A DNA stretch of 64,000 nt, taken from NCBI GenBank assembly GCA_050084985.1, contig JBITNC010000001.1, forward strand, positions 139,748,001 to 139,812,000, written 5' to 3'. The notes beneath the pieces were generated by a model, which was given only the letters and a program-made list of their open reading frames with translations, made no database searches and had not been told where the DNA came from. Each line of letters begins with the position of its first letter. The stretch's first letter is position 1. Of this stretch, positions 47,392-61,721 are shown one piece after another. The stretch is from Nageia nagi (lineage: Eukaryota > Pinophyta). Made by a program: the position numbers and the translations under genes.

Positions 47392-47881
47392 TGAAGGATT
47401 TGAACTCGATCTAAACAAATCCTCTAGGACCTTAGACTAGGAAACTCAAGTGTACACAAGATAACACAATCACTCAAGATAACACATCAATATAATGTGG
47501 TTCCTCCCTACTTGGGAGTACATCCACAACTAGTTCTCTTATTCTCAAATCTATGTCTCTCTTACAACTATTCTCTAGCTCTCTCCTACACAACCAAGTA
47601 GAGTAATCTTACTCAAAAACTTAGATATGTTTACATGAGGAGAGGCCCTCTATTTATAGGTTGAGAGCACCTCCCTAACCTTCCTTTAACCCAAGGGTAA
47701 GGTTAGGGTTACATTAAATTTATCACCAAACTTCAACCTACCAACTAACTCCTTTGGTAAAGTCAAAGTCTACATATTAAAGAATTCTATTAATCTCTTA
47801 AGGTATCTACATACCCTTAAGTGATTAATTGAATTTACAAGGAGTTTAGATATTCACAATATTTCATTACAAATTCTAACA
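47392..47881 (-). repeat. 5' LTR of the young Copia
   Basis: Same length and near-identical to 39,065-39,554. It would drive minus-strand transcription towards gag-pol; the TATA-like ctatttatagg lies near 47,660. Confidence 0.97.
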
Positions 47882-48479
47882 CAAAATACCTTGTAACATC
47901 CACAAAGTGACATTAGTCCTTTTTAACTATCACGTTTTAGATTTTACCTCATTTTACTAACAACCATAAGTAAAAATTCAAATTAAAAAGAAAGGAATAT
48001 TTCTTTCCCTTTTCAAAATAGTTTCAAAAATATATTGCAAGGTTTTAACACTCATTTTACTTGCAATGATCCTTTCATCATGCATGATAAGTTCATTTGT
48101 ACACACACACATCCACACATTCATCATTGAAATCAATAATCATGTTTAATAATTATGCCATGCATCTAAATGATCTATGATAGTCATTAGGTATTTTTAG
48201 CAAACCAACACCAATCATTTCCTCACTCTTACCCTTATGTTCCTATCACTAATTCAACCTTAGTTCCTCGGGTCTTTTCTCACACTTTCCATTTCAATTT
48301 AACATGTAACTTGTGTCAACATATCTTGAAGCTAACATAAATTGAAACAAATAAAACATATCACTATTCAAAATTTATCACTTCATAGCATAATTCAAAC
48401 TTAATTTCATTCAAATCCTCAATAATACTCAAGTCTTAATAGTGACATTGGGTGGGTCATTAAATAAAAGCAATAAAAA

Positions 48480-49058
48480 GGCAACTATAGTGAAGAGTAA
48501 GGTGACATAAATATATTCCTTATAGTAAATTTAAAGCTATTGATGATCAAATATGATACCTTGATAATTTTTGTTCAATATGATATAACTGCAAACAATA
48601 AACTATTTGTAAAACTTAAATAAAATGTCTCTAGAAAAGTCAAGTTTGGCGATAATAATTAGGCCAACATTTCTAAAAAAAGGGTCTATTACTTTTAAGG
48701 AAAAGGTTGGTAAGATAATGCACATGCATGATACTTTATATGTTTTAGGATTGAAGCATACTCTCTTGAGAATTATTCAATTATGTTTAAAGAACTACAT
48801 GGTATTCCTTAAGAATAAGAGCTCTACAATTACAAATGAAATTAATCACCAAGAGTTGCAATTATTCTCATGTCATGAGAATAGAATGTATATGTTAAAA
48901 ATATAGCTAATTGTTGTGAAATTATTGAATAGCATAATTGATCCTACTTGGTTATGGAATAAGATATTTGGATACCTCAATTTCAACTCATTACATGGAT
49001 TGCATAAGCTTGTGAAAGGTATGCCTACATTTACACACCTATCAAATAGTTTGTTATG
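48480..49058 (+). pseudogene. Copia protease/GAG-pre-integrase relic fused to an LTR
   Basis: Similar to 50,690-51,250 of copy B. A 93-codon open part (48,625-48,906) has KKGSITFKEKVGKIMHMHDT, LYVLGLKHTLLRI and HENRMYMLKI, and LHKLVKGMPTFTHL-like text follows. At about 49,058 the sequence changes abruptly into LTR text that matches position about 33,903, some 620 bp inside the copy A LTR. This marks a recombination or deletion junction. Confidence 0.75.
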
Positions 49059-49846
49059 ATTCCAAAGGATAAAAATTCATTACATACCTTATTTTGTTGT
49101 GATTCTTTTTTTGGATAGGTGACTCCAATAGCTTTCCAACTATATATAATATTTCATACTATGTTGGTAGAACACACCCAAAATTCCTAATATCCTAACC
49201 TACACTTTCATAGTCTTGCTCAACAAGCCTCGTGGATTGTTTTACTTCTAGTTTATTTTTGAACCATCTATTATTCTCTATTTTCCCATAGTATTTCACC
49301 ATTGGATAGATATTTTATTTTTGTTACAAAGGTATATAAAAATCCTATATTTTGATAAGAATCAACCAAGTTATAACCTTACAAACTAATCACATAAAGT
49401 AGTTTTATCCTTATCACGAACCTTGCTTTTGTCTCTATCTTGAACCTAGTATTTTAATTATTATCATGATCATAGGAATGAATTTGGTGATGTTAGAAAC
49501 TCAAAAAACCTAAGACTTGGATAAAATTGACCTTTTTTGAGCTGAGAAAACTAGATTTTTCCTAGGTGGCCTATAAAAGGTCCAAAATGCTTCATTTGTG
49601 ATCCAAAAACTTCAAATTATGATTTCCAAATATTCATAGATTAATTTGAAACATGTAAATAATAAATGGAAAGGTATTATCAATATATTTTCAACTATAT
49701 TAGAAAATAATAATTTAAAAGAATTTGATTTCATTTTATAACCTCTAAAATTTTGGGTGTTCTTATCATCCTTGGATCACAATATAAGTCCTAGGTAACT
49801 TAAAATATTGATTTACTATTAGATAAGGTATTTATATTGGGTTGAA
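49058..49846 (+). repeat. 5'-truncated LTR of Copia copy B
   Basis: It matches 33,903-34,690 of copy A throughout (ttgttgtgattctt, agaacacacccaaaatt, ggtgatgttagaaactcaaa). The first 620 bp or so of the LTR are missing. Confidence 0.8.
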
Positions 49847-49859
49847 ATGGAGATTAAAA

Positions 49860-52800
49860 TTGGAAATAAAATTTAGTTGTATATTCTTGTATTTAATGGT
49901 GAACACTTCGAATATTAGAGTATTTGAATGAGAATAATTCTCATCTCTCAAGACCTATGTCTCTTGTTTCATAGGGACATATATAAGTAGATGCAACAAA
50001 TTTTAAACAAATCTCAAATTATGAGAAAAAAGAGCTTTTTAAGACTAGAAAAAAGGATTAAAAATTGCTATTTTCCATATAGAATGGGATAGATATGTCT
50101 ATTTTCCACAAGATTTAGAATGCAAATTTTTAAAAGAAGTATAGGAGACTCTTGAAAGTGACTACAAGGTTCTCCAAGGTAAGAGTAGCTAATATTTAAC
50201 TCTTATGTAGGGATTTGAATATTAAAAAATGAATGAATATGAGAACTAAGTTCTTTGAATAGATATAAGATGTAATGCTATTCTTGCATATGATGAAGCA
50301 CTAGATGATATAGGATAATGGATAGATGTTGAAATATTTCCATAAAGTTTGATCTATTACATTTAATTGATGATCTAGAGACTTATATTATTTCACTTTA
50401 TTGAGTTACTTGGAGGCTTGCATACCTATAATATAAAATAAATGATAATTCTGAAAATCTTCATTAGCATTCCAAAGCAAATTAGACTTAATTTTACTCA
50501 TTGTACTTAGGCTTCTACTTCATAATATTATTAATACTCATTGCTTAAGAAATGTTATGAGCCTTATTTAGTTCATATTTTATAGCTTAAGAAATTATAT
50601 ATAGCACCAAAAATATTATTAATTTTATAGAAAATATGATCACATAGAACAACAATGCTACAAAAAATAAAACCAACAAAAAGCCAACTATAGTGAAAAG
50701 TAAGGTGACACAAATATATTCCAATAAGTTTAAGGATATTGATGATCAAATATGATACCTTGATAGTTTTTTTTCAATATAATATAATTAATAGCAATAA
50801 CCTATTTATAAAACTCGAAGAAAATATCTATGGACATGTCAAGTTTGATGATAATAATCAGGTCAATATTTCTAAAAAGAAATCTATTTCTTTAAAGGAA
50901 AAGACTAGTAATATAATGCAAATGTACGATACTTTATATATTTTATGATTGAAGAATAATATTTTGAGAATTGGTCAATTAAATTTAAAGAACTACATGG
51001 TAGTCTTTAAGAAGAAGAGCTCCACAAGTACAAATGAGACTAATCACCAAGTAGTTACAACTATTCTCATGTTATAAGAATAGAATGTATATGTTGAAAA
51101 TACAACTAAATATTATCAAATGCTTGGATACCACACTTGATACTACTTTTTTATGGCATAAGAGATTTTGACACCTCAATTTCAACTCATTATGCTAATT
51201 GCACAAGCTTGTGAAAGGTATGCCTACCTTTACACATCCATTAGACAATTTGTGTGAGAGTTGCATATTTGCAAAATAACACATATAGAAATTATTTTAT
51301 CACCAACATAGATCTTGAAAGCCTTTAGAGTTAGTGCATGCCAAATTATAAAAAACCTATGAAAAATATAAGCATGGTTAGGTTTAAGTATAGGCTTATT
51401 TTTACTGATGATAATTCTAGAATGAGTTGGTTGTATTTGTTGTAGGTAAAATCAAATACTTTTTATTATTTTATCAAATTTAATGAAGTGATAGAGAATT
51501 ACTTTAGCTAAAACATCATAAATTTTAGATAGACTATGGTGGTGAATTCATTTCAAATAATTTCAAATATTTTTACAACAAACATGGTATCAAGAGGCAA
51601 TACACAACAACCTACAATACCCAACAAGATGAAGTGGTAAAAAAGGAAGAACTAAGTAATTATATATATGGTTTGGTGCAAGTTAAGAAAAATTGGTATG
51701 TATTAAAAACTATGGATTTAATTTGTTCACATAACTATTTACTTTTGAATCACTACCCAATAACAATAATACAAGATTTGAATCCCTTATAAGGCTTGGT
51801 TTGGTAAAAATCCAAGTATTGCACATATAGATATTTAGTTTAACATGCTATGTGCATGTTCCCAATAAATGCAAGAAGAAATTAGATGAAAAATTGATTA
51901 AATATATCTTTTTTAGATATTCTAATGATTCCAAATCCTACATGTGTGATGATCTAGTTGCTAACAAGATGAATATCAATTGAGATATGATTTTCCATGA
52001 AGGGAGTATACAAAAAGGAGTCATATAGACTAGCCATCACTATGTATTTTAAAGATTATAGTTTTAGCAAACTAATTAAGCCATTGCAACCTAAAAATCC
52101 ATATGAGAATAACTCCTTGCAAGAAAAGGATTGCCAAAGATCATCCATAATCTCAAATGTTGGATGAAGAATTAAATAGAAGAGTGACCTAATAATAAAT
52201 AAGGGAGGGCACTCATATGATAACTTATGCCTTGATATCATCTTATCTTGTTTATACTTACAAATTCAAATAAGCAACAACAAATGAATATTGGATAATG
52301 GACATGGAAGATGAGATAGAGTATATCCATAAGAATGACTCTTGGGAGCTTTTCCCTCCTTCAAATAATAAAAATACCATTATAGATGAATAGATATATA
52401 TACCAAAGTATAATATTGATGAAAAAATTTCCAAGCATAAAGTATACTTAATAATAAAAGGATATATTTAGAAAGAAGGCATGGAGAAGAGACATTTGCA
52501 CCAATTGTAAGACTTGAGACAATAAGATCTCTATTAGTTCTAGCATGTCATTTTGGTCTTACAATTTACCAAATGCATAAAAAATTAGGATCTATACATG
52601 GAGAATTAGAATTAGAAGTATATGTTCATCCAACATAAGGATTTGCCATTGTAGTCCACAAATATAAAGTGTATAGGCTGAAGAAAGCTCTTTATAGGCT
52701 TAAATAATAACCTAGATCCTAGTGCTTTAGAATTCATATCCATTTCCATCAAAATGGCTATTAGAGGTATTTAGCAAAAGCTACACTATATACAAAAGTA

Positions 52801-53640
52801 AGTGGATCTAATTTCATCATCATTTATTTATATTTTGATGATATTATCTTCATGATAAGTTATAATACCCTATCAAAGAAATTTAAAATTACCATGGTAA
52901 ATGAGTTTGAGATGAGTGATCTAGGTGAAATGCAATATTTCCTTGGTATGTAAGTGAAAAAGTCATCCAATGATATTTTCATCATTCAAACCAAGTATGT
53001 TGATGACATGCTTGTAATATTTTCCATGAAGGACTATAAACCAATTGGTACACTAACAATTATTGGTTGCAAATTGATGAAACATGAATATACTCATCTT
53101 GTGGATGTAATCTTGTAGAGGTCTCTTGTTAATAGCTTGATGTATCAAATTGCTTCATAATTTGATATTATGTTCACAGTTAGTATGGTAGAAACATTCA
53201 TACATTCTCTATATAAATCCCATTGGAAATAATATCAAATAATTCTTCACTATGTGAGTGGCAGCAAAATGTTTAGTTTATGGTATAAAGCTACTGGTTC
53301 TAAATATCTTGAAGCATACAAAGATGTTGATTGGTTTGAAATACTTAATTCTACAAAAAGTACATTTTGGTATTCCTTATTATTTGGTGAATCACTAATT
53401 TATTTAAGTATAAAGAAATAATATTCAATTTATCTTTCCATTTATAAAGTATATTTATATTTATATTAATTATCATTTCATGAGACACTTGGTGAAGGAT
53501 GGATTCATTGAATTCAAATTTTGTAAGCTTAATGTCCAACTTACAAATATATTCACCAAAGCATGTACAAAGTTTGATTACTTAATATTAAAAATCAAAT
53601 TAGAATTTAAACCATTAAAATTAAGGGGGATAATGAAACA
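49860..53640 (+). pseudogene. Copia gag-pol relic, copy B
   Basis: Gag start FNGEHFEY with stops at about 49,892. GAG-pre-integrase has FLWHKRFWHLNFNS near 51,150 and LVKGMPTFTHPLDN near 51,210. Integrase has FTDDNSRMSWLY near 51,405 and GGEFI-like text near 51,540. RT has KNDSWELFPPSNNKNT near 52,330, YLYFDDIIFMS near 52,830 where YVDD has become YFDD, and SDLGEMQYFLGM near 52,918. RNase H ends FTKACTKFDYLILKIKLEFK at 53,548-53,607. Many stops and frameshifts. A purine tract (attaaggggga) near 53,621-53,631 adjoins the 3' LTR. Confidence 0.85.
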
Positions 53641-54870
53641 AATTAATGATCCATGGTTTGAAATTCAAAAATTTGGCAAAAATAATTTTATCCCACCAAT
53701 GACTACTACTGAACATCTACTTTAGCTACTGACTAAGTTTTTATTATAGGAATGTAGTTGAGCTTTAAATTATCACAATCTATTCCTCCTACCTTCCAAA
53801 GACATGGATGTCCATACCTTGTATCAAAAGTAATGGATATTCATTTTTGTTTTTCTTAATTTCTTGAGCAAATTATATACTTTCATAAAATATTTTGGAG
53901 TGCAATACACTCAATCTCTTTGCTCTAAATATGTATAGAGATAAGATCTAATTATATTGTAAAAATAAGGTATTCATTCTGTAATAGAAAGATAATGAAA
54001 TTTGATCTACTACTACTTTTTGTGGCTATGTGATTTGCTTCTATTTATAGGAGTGTTTATTTAAGAAAACAATTGCAAATCATTATAGAAGTGTTATAAA
54101 TCTATTTCAATGTGATATTAAGATACTTAGTAGTATTTTAACTAGGTGGGCACTCATTAATATTTCATTTTATAAAATAATTTTATATATATTCATGGTT
54201 ATCTCAAATTGCCCAATTTTAAGATTAGTTTTCTTTCAAATGTTATAGACTTCATTTTAATATGATTTTTTTTTATTTTGCATAGTGATTTAAATACCTT
54301 TCTAACCATATCTAATATGCCATACTTTGTTACTGGATCACACTCAAAATCTGTAATATCATAACATGCAATTACACAGTCTTTCTCAAGAAGCACTATA
54401 GTGTGCTTTACTTATAGTTATAACTTTTTAAAGTGACTGCATGAATCAATTTTGTCCCTATTACAATCTTGAATTTTGTTTTTATCCTATACCTATCCTT
54501 TTTGTCTCTATCCATACCATTAGAATGAAGTTGGTGATGCTAGCACCTCAAAAAACCTAAGTCCTGGATAAAATTTGTCCCTTTTGAGTTGGTTGAAAAG
54601 TCATATTTGGCCCGAGTGGCCTGTATAATGCCTAAAATTCTCCATTTATAATCCAAAAACTTCAAATTATGATTCCTAGATATACATAACTCAATTTAAG
54701 GTGCGCAAATACTTTTTGGAAAGGTATTATCAAGATATTTCTAACTATATTGAAAACTCAACATTTAGAAGATGTTGATTTCATTTTATAGCCTTTGAAA
54801 CTTAGAGTGTTCTTATCATCCCCAAATCACTATATTGGTTCTATAAAACTCAAAATCTTCATAAAAGAAA
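53633..54870 (+). repeat. 3' LTR of Copia copy B
   Basis: It starts just after the purine tract with tgaaacaaattaatgatcca and matches copy A's LTR (33,286 onward) along its length, with many differences. The right end near 54,870 is set where similarity to the copy A LTR fades. Confidence 0.75.
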
Positions 54871-55229
54871 GATAATTAATACAATTTTAGAAAAAAGAAA
54901 AGTACCAACATCCAATAAAAATAGCCTAAAAAAAGAGATGAGTAGATAAAGAATCTTTCTTGGAGATAATTTTATTTTTGTAGTGTAGTTTTAGAGTTAG
55001 TTTTTATTTCATGGTATTACACTAATGGAAACTTGAGAAAAAGACTTAGTTAATTTTTCATCCTTCTTATCAAGAAGTTAGTCAACTTTTGAGTATTATT
55101 TTTGAAAGTAAGTAGAGTTTACAAAATGTAACTAGGGTTATAGAGATAGTTAGGATTTCATAATAATTAGGTTTTTTGGAGGATGTAACCACCTTAAAGC
55201 ATTATAAAAGTTAGCAAAGATGTCATATC

Positions 55230-55340
55230 ATTTAGTAGTAATATAAATAGAGGTATATAGATAGAGATCTCTCCAACAAAGATTTAACTCTCTATATTTT
55301 GTAAAAGGAAACACATTTCAATAAAAAAATCCTTATTTAA
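55230..55340 (+). promoter_or_regulatory. Possible gypsy LTR core (TATA box and poly(A) signal)
   Basis: TATAAATAGAGG near 55,244 is followed about 80 bp later by caataaaaaaat. This is the promoter-to-poly(A) layout of a plant LTR R region, and gypsy gag text starts about 1 kb downstream. I did not find the partner LTR. Confidence 0.35.
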
Positions 55341-56249
55341 TTATAATTGAGTTTTATTTTTTATGAGATTATGCTTGGATGAAAGAAATAATTACATGTT
55401 GCTATATAATAATCCTTACATCTTATTTAATATATAATATCATTTTTGCAAGCATTAACAAGTGAATTTAGTAAAGTTTGTGAAGAAGGATTGAATTTAA
55501 TGTAAGTGAAATAAATTCAAGTATGATATGACCAAGTGATATGGAATATCATTGATTTGAAATCTAAACTTAACAACTTGGCAAGAGCTTTTTTAGCTAA
55601 CTTGGAAACACAAATAATAATTTTACTTGAATTAATATGTGAGAATGAATATTTATTTAAATGAAAATTGTTGATGAAAAAATATCACAAGTTCCTTACA
55701 TAATTAAATATGTTTGTTGCTAATTGAGTATCCACTCATTAAAAATGAGGATCACAGATCCCTTGCTATCCTATTTTCCTACCTAAAAAGAAAAAATGAT
55801 TAATAGAATTTGAAGCTTCATTTGGGATCAAGTTATTTAATACCTTGATAAAAATTGACTAAGTTAGTATGGTGACACTATTAAAATAAAACTTTAAAGC
55901 TTTTCAAAGAATGAAAAACAAAAATAAACCTTCAAAATTTACCCTTTTTGGAAAAGGGAAACCTTTGAATGAAAATAAATAATGCTTTATGCATTAAAGT
56001 GTATACATTATATTGATGAATATTGATTCATAATGATTTAAAAAAATTAAAATATTTGTATAAAAACACAAATATGTATCATGGTGCTCTCACAAGCTAT
56101 TCAACATGATCAACTAGAAAATCAAGTAAATATTCTATCAAGCATCCATGATACTATAGTTTAAGAGAAGAAAAGTTTATAAAATTGAAATTGGGTTATC
56201 AAACAATAGATGATAAATTGAGTGATATATGATTATGGATAAGAAAACA

Positions 56250-57180
56250 TAACTCACTCATTTTTTATGAATAGAACTCGAACTTCTTGAAGATCTTAGT
56301 TTCCTTCCAAAATTCACAAGATGGGATTCTTATTCAATTGCCAAGAAATATTTTGAAAATTTATATAGAACATGTGATTACTTGTTCATGGAATACAATT
56401 ATGTAACAATAATGTTGGTTGTAATAATATTGAAAAATGAAGCATTTTAATGGTCTTAGTCACTCCCTTTCAATTATATAACCAATTGGTAAGATATGCT
56501 TAAATATTTCATGCACAAATATGAAGTTAGGAAATATAATACATTAAAAGTTTCCTTAGGAAAATTTGATAACTCAAAACATAAAGGATATCTTTCAAGT
56601 TGAAGTTCACACAAGATACAAAATGTATTCCAAATGAAAGAGAATTAAAAAAATAAGATTAATTCATTGATAAGTCTTGTAAAATTTATGATGTTGATGA
56701 TCATGAAATAATGAAGTGTTGAATAGTATAAACAAGTATTCAATTACTACAAGTAAAAGAATATCAAAATTTGTCTAACATAAAAAAAATAAAACAAATG
56801 ACAATACTATTGATAGATTATAAGGAAAAATAAAAGCAAGCAACATTTTTAACTGATTTGAAATAAGAAAAATCTCTAAGTAATTTTAAATATGATCAAT
56901 CTTTTTCAAAGAGATTTTCCTCTAGTTTTAGGAGTAGGAAGTGTTTCATATCTAAATACAAATGAAAAATTTCAAAAAAAATAAATACTCCCTTACAAGA
57001 ACATCAACCTTCCTTCAACACAACATATTATAGTATTTGTTATGCTAAGGATCATAGATTTGATAAGTGTTAAACATTCTTAAAACTTAGTATGCTTGTA
57101 CATTGTAATGGTTTCCAAAATCTATTTGATAAAGGTTAAAGGAAATCAATCATAAAATTTATCAAGTTTAAAGAAGATAA
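56250..57180 (+). pseudogene. Ty3/gypsy gag relic
   Basis: Plus-strand text has the gag helix motif LPFNYITNW, DMLKYFMHKYEVRKYNT near 56,466-56,550. It is followed by decayed text and then CYAKDHRFDKC and FLKLSMLVHCNGFQNLFDKG near 57,030-57,140. The spacing of Cys, His and Cys, and the LFDKG ending, resemble the zinc-binding region of plant gypsy gag proteins (C..H..C, then a helix ending in DxG). Stops are frequent. Beyond 57,200 the text is too decayed to assign, though 58,470-58,720 may be protease-region remains. Confidence 0.6.
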
Positions 57181-60100
57181 ACTAATAGAAAAGTGTTTAA
57201 ATGTTATGAAGCAAAAAAAAGGAACTTCAACAAATTTTATTCATATCTTAGGATTAAAAGATGTTACATACTCAAAGGAGAATGAAGAAAATAATTTTTT
57301 TACAAATATTCCTTTGTAAGAAAATAAATATGATAAAATCCTTAAAGATACAAATCTATGTTGGTGACTCATATGACCTATTTGAAAAAGATATAAAAAT
57401 AAGTGGGAATAATCTTGAGACTCAAGTTGTTCCTAATATACCTAAATTAACATTCAAGTTAAAGTTACATTTTAATGAAGAGATAAAAGTTTAATTCATT
57501 TCAATGAGTCCTAAAGATCAAGATTTTGCGATGAATACCTCAAACTAAATTTGTGAACTTCATCCAAAACTATGTCTTGAATCTTACCTAGAAAAGAATA
57601 AGTCTTCATAAAAAAGGATAACCAATGTTAATTATTCAATTAGAAGATTGAAAATTGCATCTCTTAGAGAATTCTCCCAATGATTAAGATGTGAGCAAGT
57701 TACAAGAATCTTAGGTTAAAATAATTGAAGAGTTTAATGAAAGCATAATTGGAACATTTCTTCCTAAAAACCTAGTGGACCAAGATGAAGAATGTTTGAC
57801 AAATTGGATAGATGAAAAGAATGAAATATATAAGACTCATGACATGATGACTATCATGAAGAGAAATAATTGCAAGTTTCATTAATGCCACTTTTAATTT
57901 TTTTTTGGTGTTGATCACTTTAAAGAAATAAGATATTCTCTCAAAGATAGTAAAATGATTCTAGATGAATCAATCAAGATTTTTCCAGTCAAAATGGTTC
58001 ACATAATTTTGAAAAAATATGAAAGGATGCCTAACAATGAAGGACCATGTATGGAAATTGATCAAGGATCATTTATAAAAGTTAAAATCTACACCAAGAA
58101 AGGATATTATGATCAAGTTTAGGATAAGGATCAAGTCATTTGTCATGTTCCTATTCAAATTCATGTTGATCATGACTATTATAATGATGATGTTAATTAT
58201 ATTTATAATATTAAAGAAGAACATCTTATTTAAGAATTGTATTACACTTTCTATGATACTGAATATTTTGATACCAAGCATTTCCTAATAATCAAAATAC
58301 TTGATAAAAGTTTACAAGGTGAGAAATATAAAAGAGTGATATATTTAGATGAGAATTCAATCATGACACATGTAATATCAAGTTAAAAAAAAATATTCAA
58401 TTAAAGATACATAATGGAAATTCACAGCTAAACAAATTGGAAGCCATATTCAAGAATAGTCTATATAAGAATTATTTTTGATTCACTAAATCGAGTAACA
58501 ATTCATAGCTTGGTTGTGGGGGAGGATGAAGAAATACTTTATATAAATGAAAAAGACACAAATGAGATCAAAAAAATCATTTAAGATCAAAGTATTCCTC
58601 ATGTTCAAGTACAATCATATGCTTAAGAGCAATACTATGATGAGGAGGTGAAATATGAAATTACTTTAGAAAAGGAACAACAGGTAAAATTTTCTTCAAC
58701 TAACATGGTAAATATTGATGAGGTATATTTTATCCCTTCTTATTTTTCATATTGAAGATGATTTGTTGTTGAGTATATCTCAAATAAATATTTATTTTTT
58801 ATATTTTGAGTTAGAAAATAAATAAAAAGAAAAACATTACATTCAACATCCTAGAATTAATTTTATAGATAATTCTTGTTCAAAATTATTTTGTGAATTA
58901 CATGCTCATGTTTGGGATATAGGGTTTTCAAATTATTCATTAAAATTAGAATATGCATTTCAATGATACACCATTAAAGAGGTTATTGTTTAAGAAAATT
59001 GCTTGTTTATATATTTGTTTTAGGACATTAAAGAGGTGTAAGAAAATGAATTTCTTAATTGTTTTCTTGATTTTAATGAATTTTTTTTAGTCAATTGTAA
59101 AGATTTAATGTTATTATTCAAGTAAATCCAATCAAAGGTCTTAAATGTGTTATCAGTGTTCATGACTCAAAAATTAAAAGAAATATTTTTTAAGCAAAAT
59201 TCATAATCAAATAGTGAGTTTTTCCTTGATGGAAAATATTTTTATGATTATCTTCTGGACATCCATTCATTTGTAAAAACATATGTATCTTGGTTATTTC
59301 AAATGCCATGTTTTATTCATACCCATTATGAATCAAAGTACTAGAATAAAAAAAATCAACATACATATGTTTATATCCTTGAACATTTTTTATGTTTGGC
59401 TAAAATGTGTGGAAAATTTTGAAAGTTTTATGGATTATGAAAATACCAAATTTGATTCAAAATACTTTTCAAACTATTGGGAGAATTGTTGTATCAAAAT
59501 CTAGTTGTCATTTGATCAAGTAATGAAGAAATATTGGAAAAGAAACATCAGTCAACTGAAGTATCCTTTAAAATAAACTAAGACATGAATAATTTAAATC
59601 AAGGTTTATCTTCATAGGAATAACTTGTAAAAAATGTGGTAAATTATTTTCCCTTTAGACAAAATCACTAAGATGAAAATATTTTCATGGGATAATATAT
59701 ATGAAAGGAAATTCTTTATTCTTGAAAAATGAGGGATTCATGATATTTTCATAACAATGAACCTTAAATTTTTTTAAGAATTTTAATCCTTATAAATTGG
59801 ATCCTAAAAAATAATCAACATCATAATAATAATTGGATTATTCTTTCACAAAATACTAAACTAGAAATGAATATCACTTATATCTTTATTTGAGTCTAGA
59901 TATGAGAGTTTTAAAATGTTTGGATAAAGATGAAAGATTATTTGTTTTCAAATTCACCATGATGACCTGTATAAGACTCAAATGATCTATCTAAAAATTG
60001 AATTATTATTAAAATCCTCAACATTCAAAGTAACTCCATAAAGGTTATGAATGCTTGCTAGTAGTGTGAGCAATACATTGTAGTCATAGGTATCCCTAAT

Positions 60101-60300
60101 ACGACTATAAATGATTGACTAAAAGTAGTGGCAATATCCAATGTGAATAGGTACCAAGGAAGTTTATGGGTTAAAAATCTATACATGTGATTAAAATAAT
60201 AAAAATGTATTGAAGTATTTTTAGTGAACCTTAGGATAACCTAAGTAGAGACTAGGGAAAAACACTTAACATGTGATAATGTATTATCCTAGGTTTTTAA
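57181..60300. other. Very AT-rich relic DNA, unassigned
   Basis: Open frames such as 57,261-57,494 (+) and 59,283-59,504 (+) look like decayed coding DNA, probably the rest of the gypsy element, but no diagnostic RT or integrase motif can be read. Confidence 0.4.
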
Positions 60301-60308
60301 CTCAGATA

Positions 60309-60311
<3 letters not shown>

Positions 60312-60342
<31 letters not shown>
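60312..60342. repeat. (AT)n microsatellite
   Basis: About 31 bases of uninterrupted AT dinucleotide following ataaac. Confidence 0.97.
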
Positions 60343-60343
<1 letters not shown>

Positions 60344-61715
60344 CAAAAAAAATAAGAATATAAATAATAAACTAATTATAAATGTAACAATGAATAAAAT
60401 ATTATTATATCAAGATATCAAAATAGTGAAACACACACACTAAAGAGAAAGGGATCAAGTAAAATATATATACTTATAAGACCTTACCTAGGAGAAGCTA
60501 ATTATATGTAGAATAGAACTTGTCAAAGATAAGTGACCTTGATGTATGAAATCCATAGAGCATAACATAAGTGATGAAAATGTAGATGCTTGTAGTAGTG
60601 CATATGTTAGGCCTTGAATAGCAGCATGGGAATGCATGATAGCATGATTTGTAGACTTCCAATCAAGTAAATTTTGCCATTAAGGATCATACACAATAAA
60701 ATATTGACAAGTCAATCCAAATATATACTTGTGAAATACTAAATGATAAATATGCTTATGGTAACAAAATCCTAATCTTGATAGGAAACATTAAGAAATA
60801 CCTAAATTTTGAAGTGGTACTAGCTATTGAGATGTGAAATCTTGATAACTTTCCCTATAATCATACTTAACTTTATATATACAAGATATCCTCTAATTAC
60901 TCTTTAGGAAGGTGAGTGTTGATGTTGCGGTACCTAGTACATAAATAATAATATTATATAAGAAAGGACCAATAATAATTATAACAATATGATGTAAGAT
61001 CAATATAATATAATACCTAAGCGAGGCCACCTTAGGGGGACCAAAATTAGGTTTCATTAGATTCCCACCTTTGAAATGAAATTATGCTTGCAATGGAACT
61101 AAAATAAGAAAGAGCAGAAAAAATTGATACTTCCTTGGTTTAGATGTAAAGTTATTTGATCATTAAGTATTGATGATATATGCTTCCCTCTCTTTACCTT
61201 GGTTGTGAAGTGGAATGATTATCCAAGAAATGAGACCAACCAAAAGCAAAGAATGAGCTAAAAAGGAGAGACAAAAAATATCATCTTATAAAAATACATA
61301 TAATCATAATTCCTAAAAGATATGACAATAATAATGAGAGAAATAATCATCATAAGTGCATGCTAGTGTCATGGTAACACTCAATTATCTATTCATAGAT
61401 AAAAATCATCACATAAGAATGAAACATACCATTCATGGAATCATACATAAAATTTTATCACAAATGATATATCAATGAAGAGAAATGATTTAATTAACAT
61501 AATATGCACATAACATCATGAAAGCATGGAATATTCTTTTTATAGATGAAAATTATCATATAAATACCTAATGCCTCATTCATGCATGCATACATATGAT
61601 CATAAAGAACTAACATGATGATGGTTAGTTTAAACCCAACCAAAAAAGGTATTGAAATCAAATGAGGGTCCCATCATCATGGAAACAAGGGATACCCCAT
61701 TTATGGATATCTCAA
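60343..61715. other. Spacer, nothing recognised
   Basis: AT-rich noncoding DNA. No motif-bearing frame was seen. A short direct repeat occurs at 61,019-61,045 (gaggccacc context), without an assignable element. Confidence 0.4.
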
Positions 61716-61721
61716 ATGATA

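Larger units (their letters stand above)
39065..47881 (-). mobile_element. Young full-length Ty1/Copia element, 8,817 bp
   Basis: Identical-length LTRs (39,065-39,554 and 47,392-47,881; 490 bp) differ at only two sites that I can see. Both flanks carry a perfect 5-bp target duplication, caaaa (39,060-39,064 and 47,882-47,886). A primer-binding site and a purine tract define minus-strand orientation. Inside are a leader of about 3 kb, one gag-pol frame (44,307-40,444) and an 890-bp 3' region with hairpin repeats. It is structurally complete, but gag-pol has two stop codons. It is the youngest element in the window. Confidence 0.97.
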
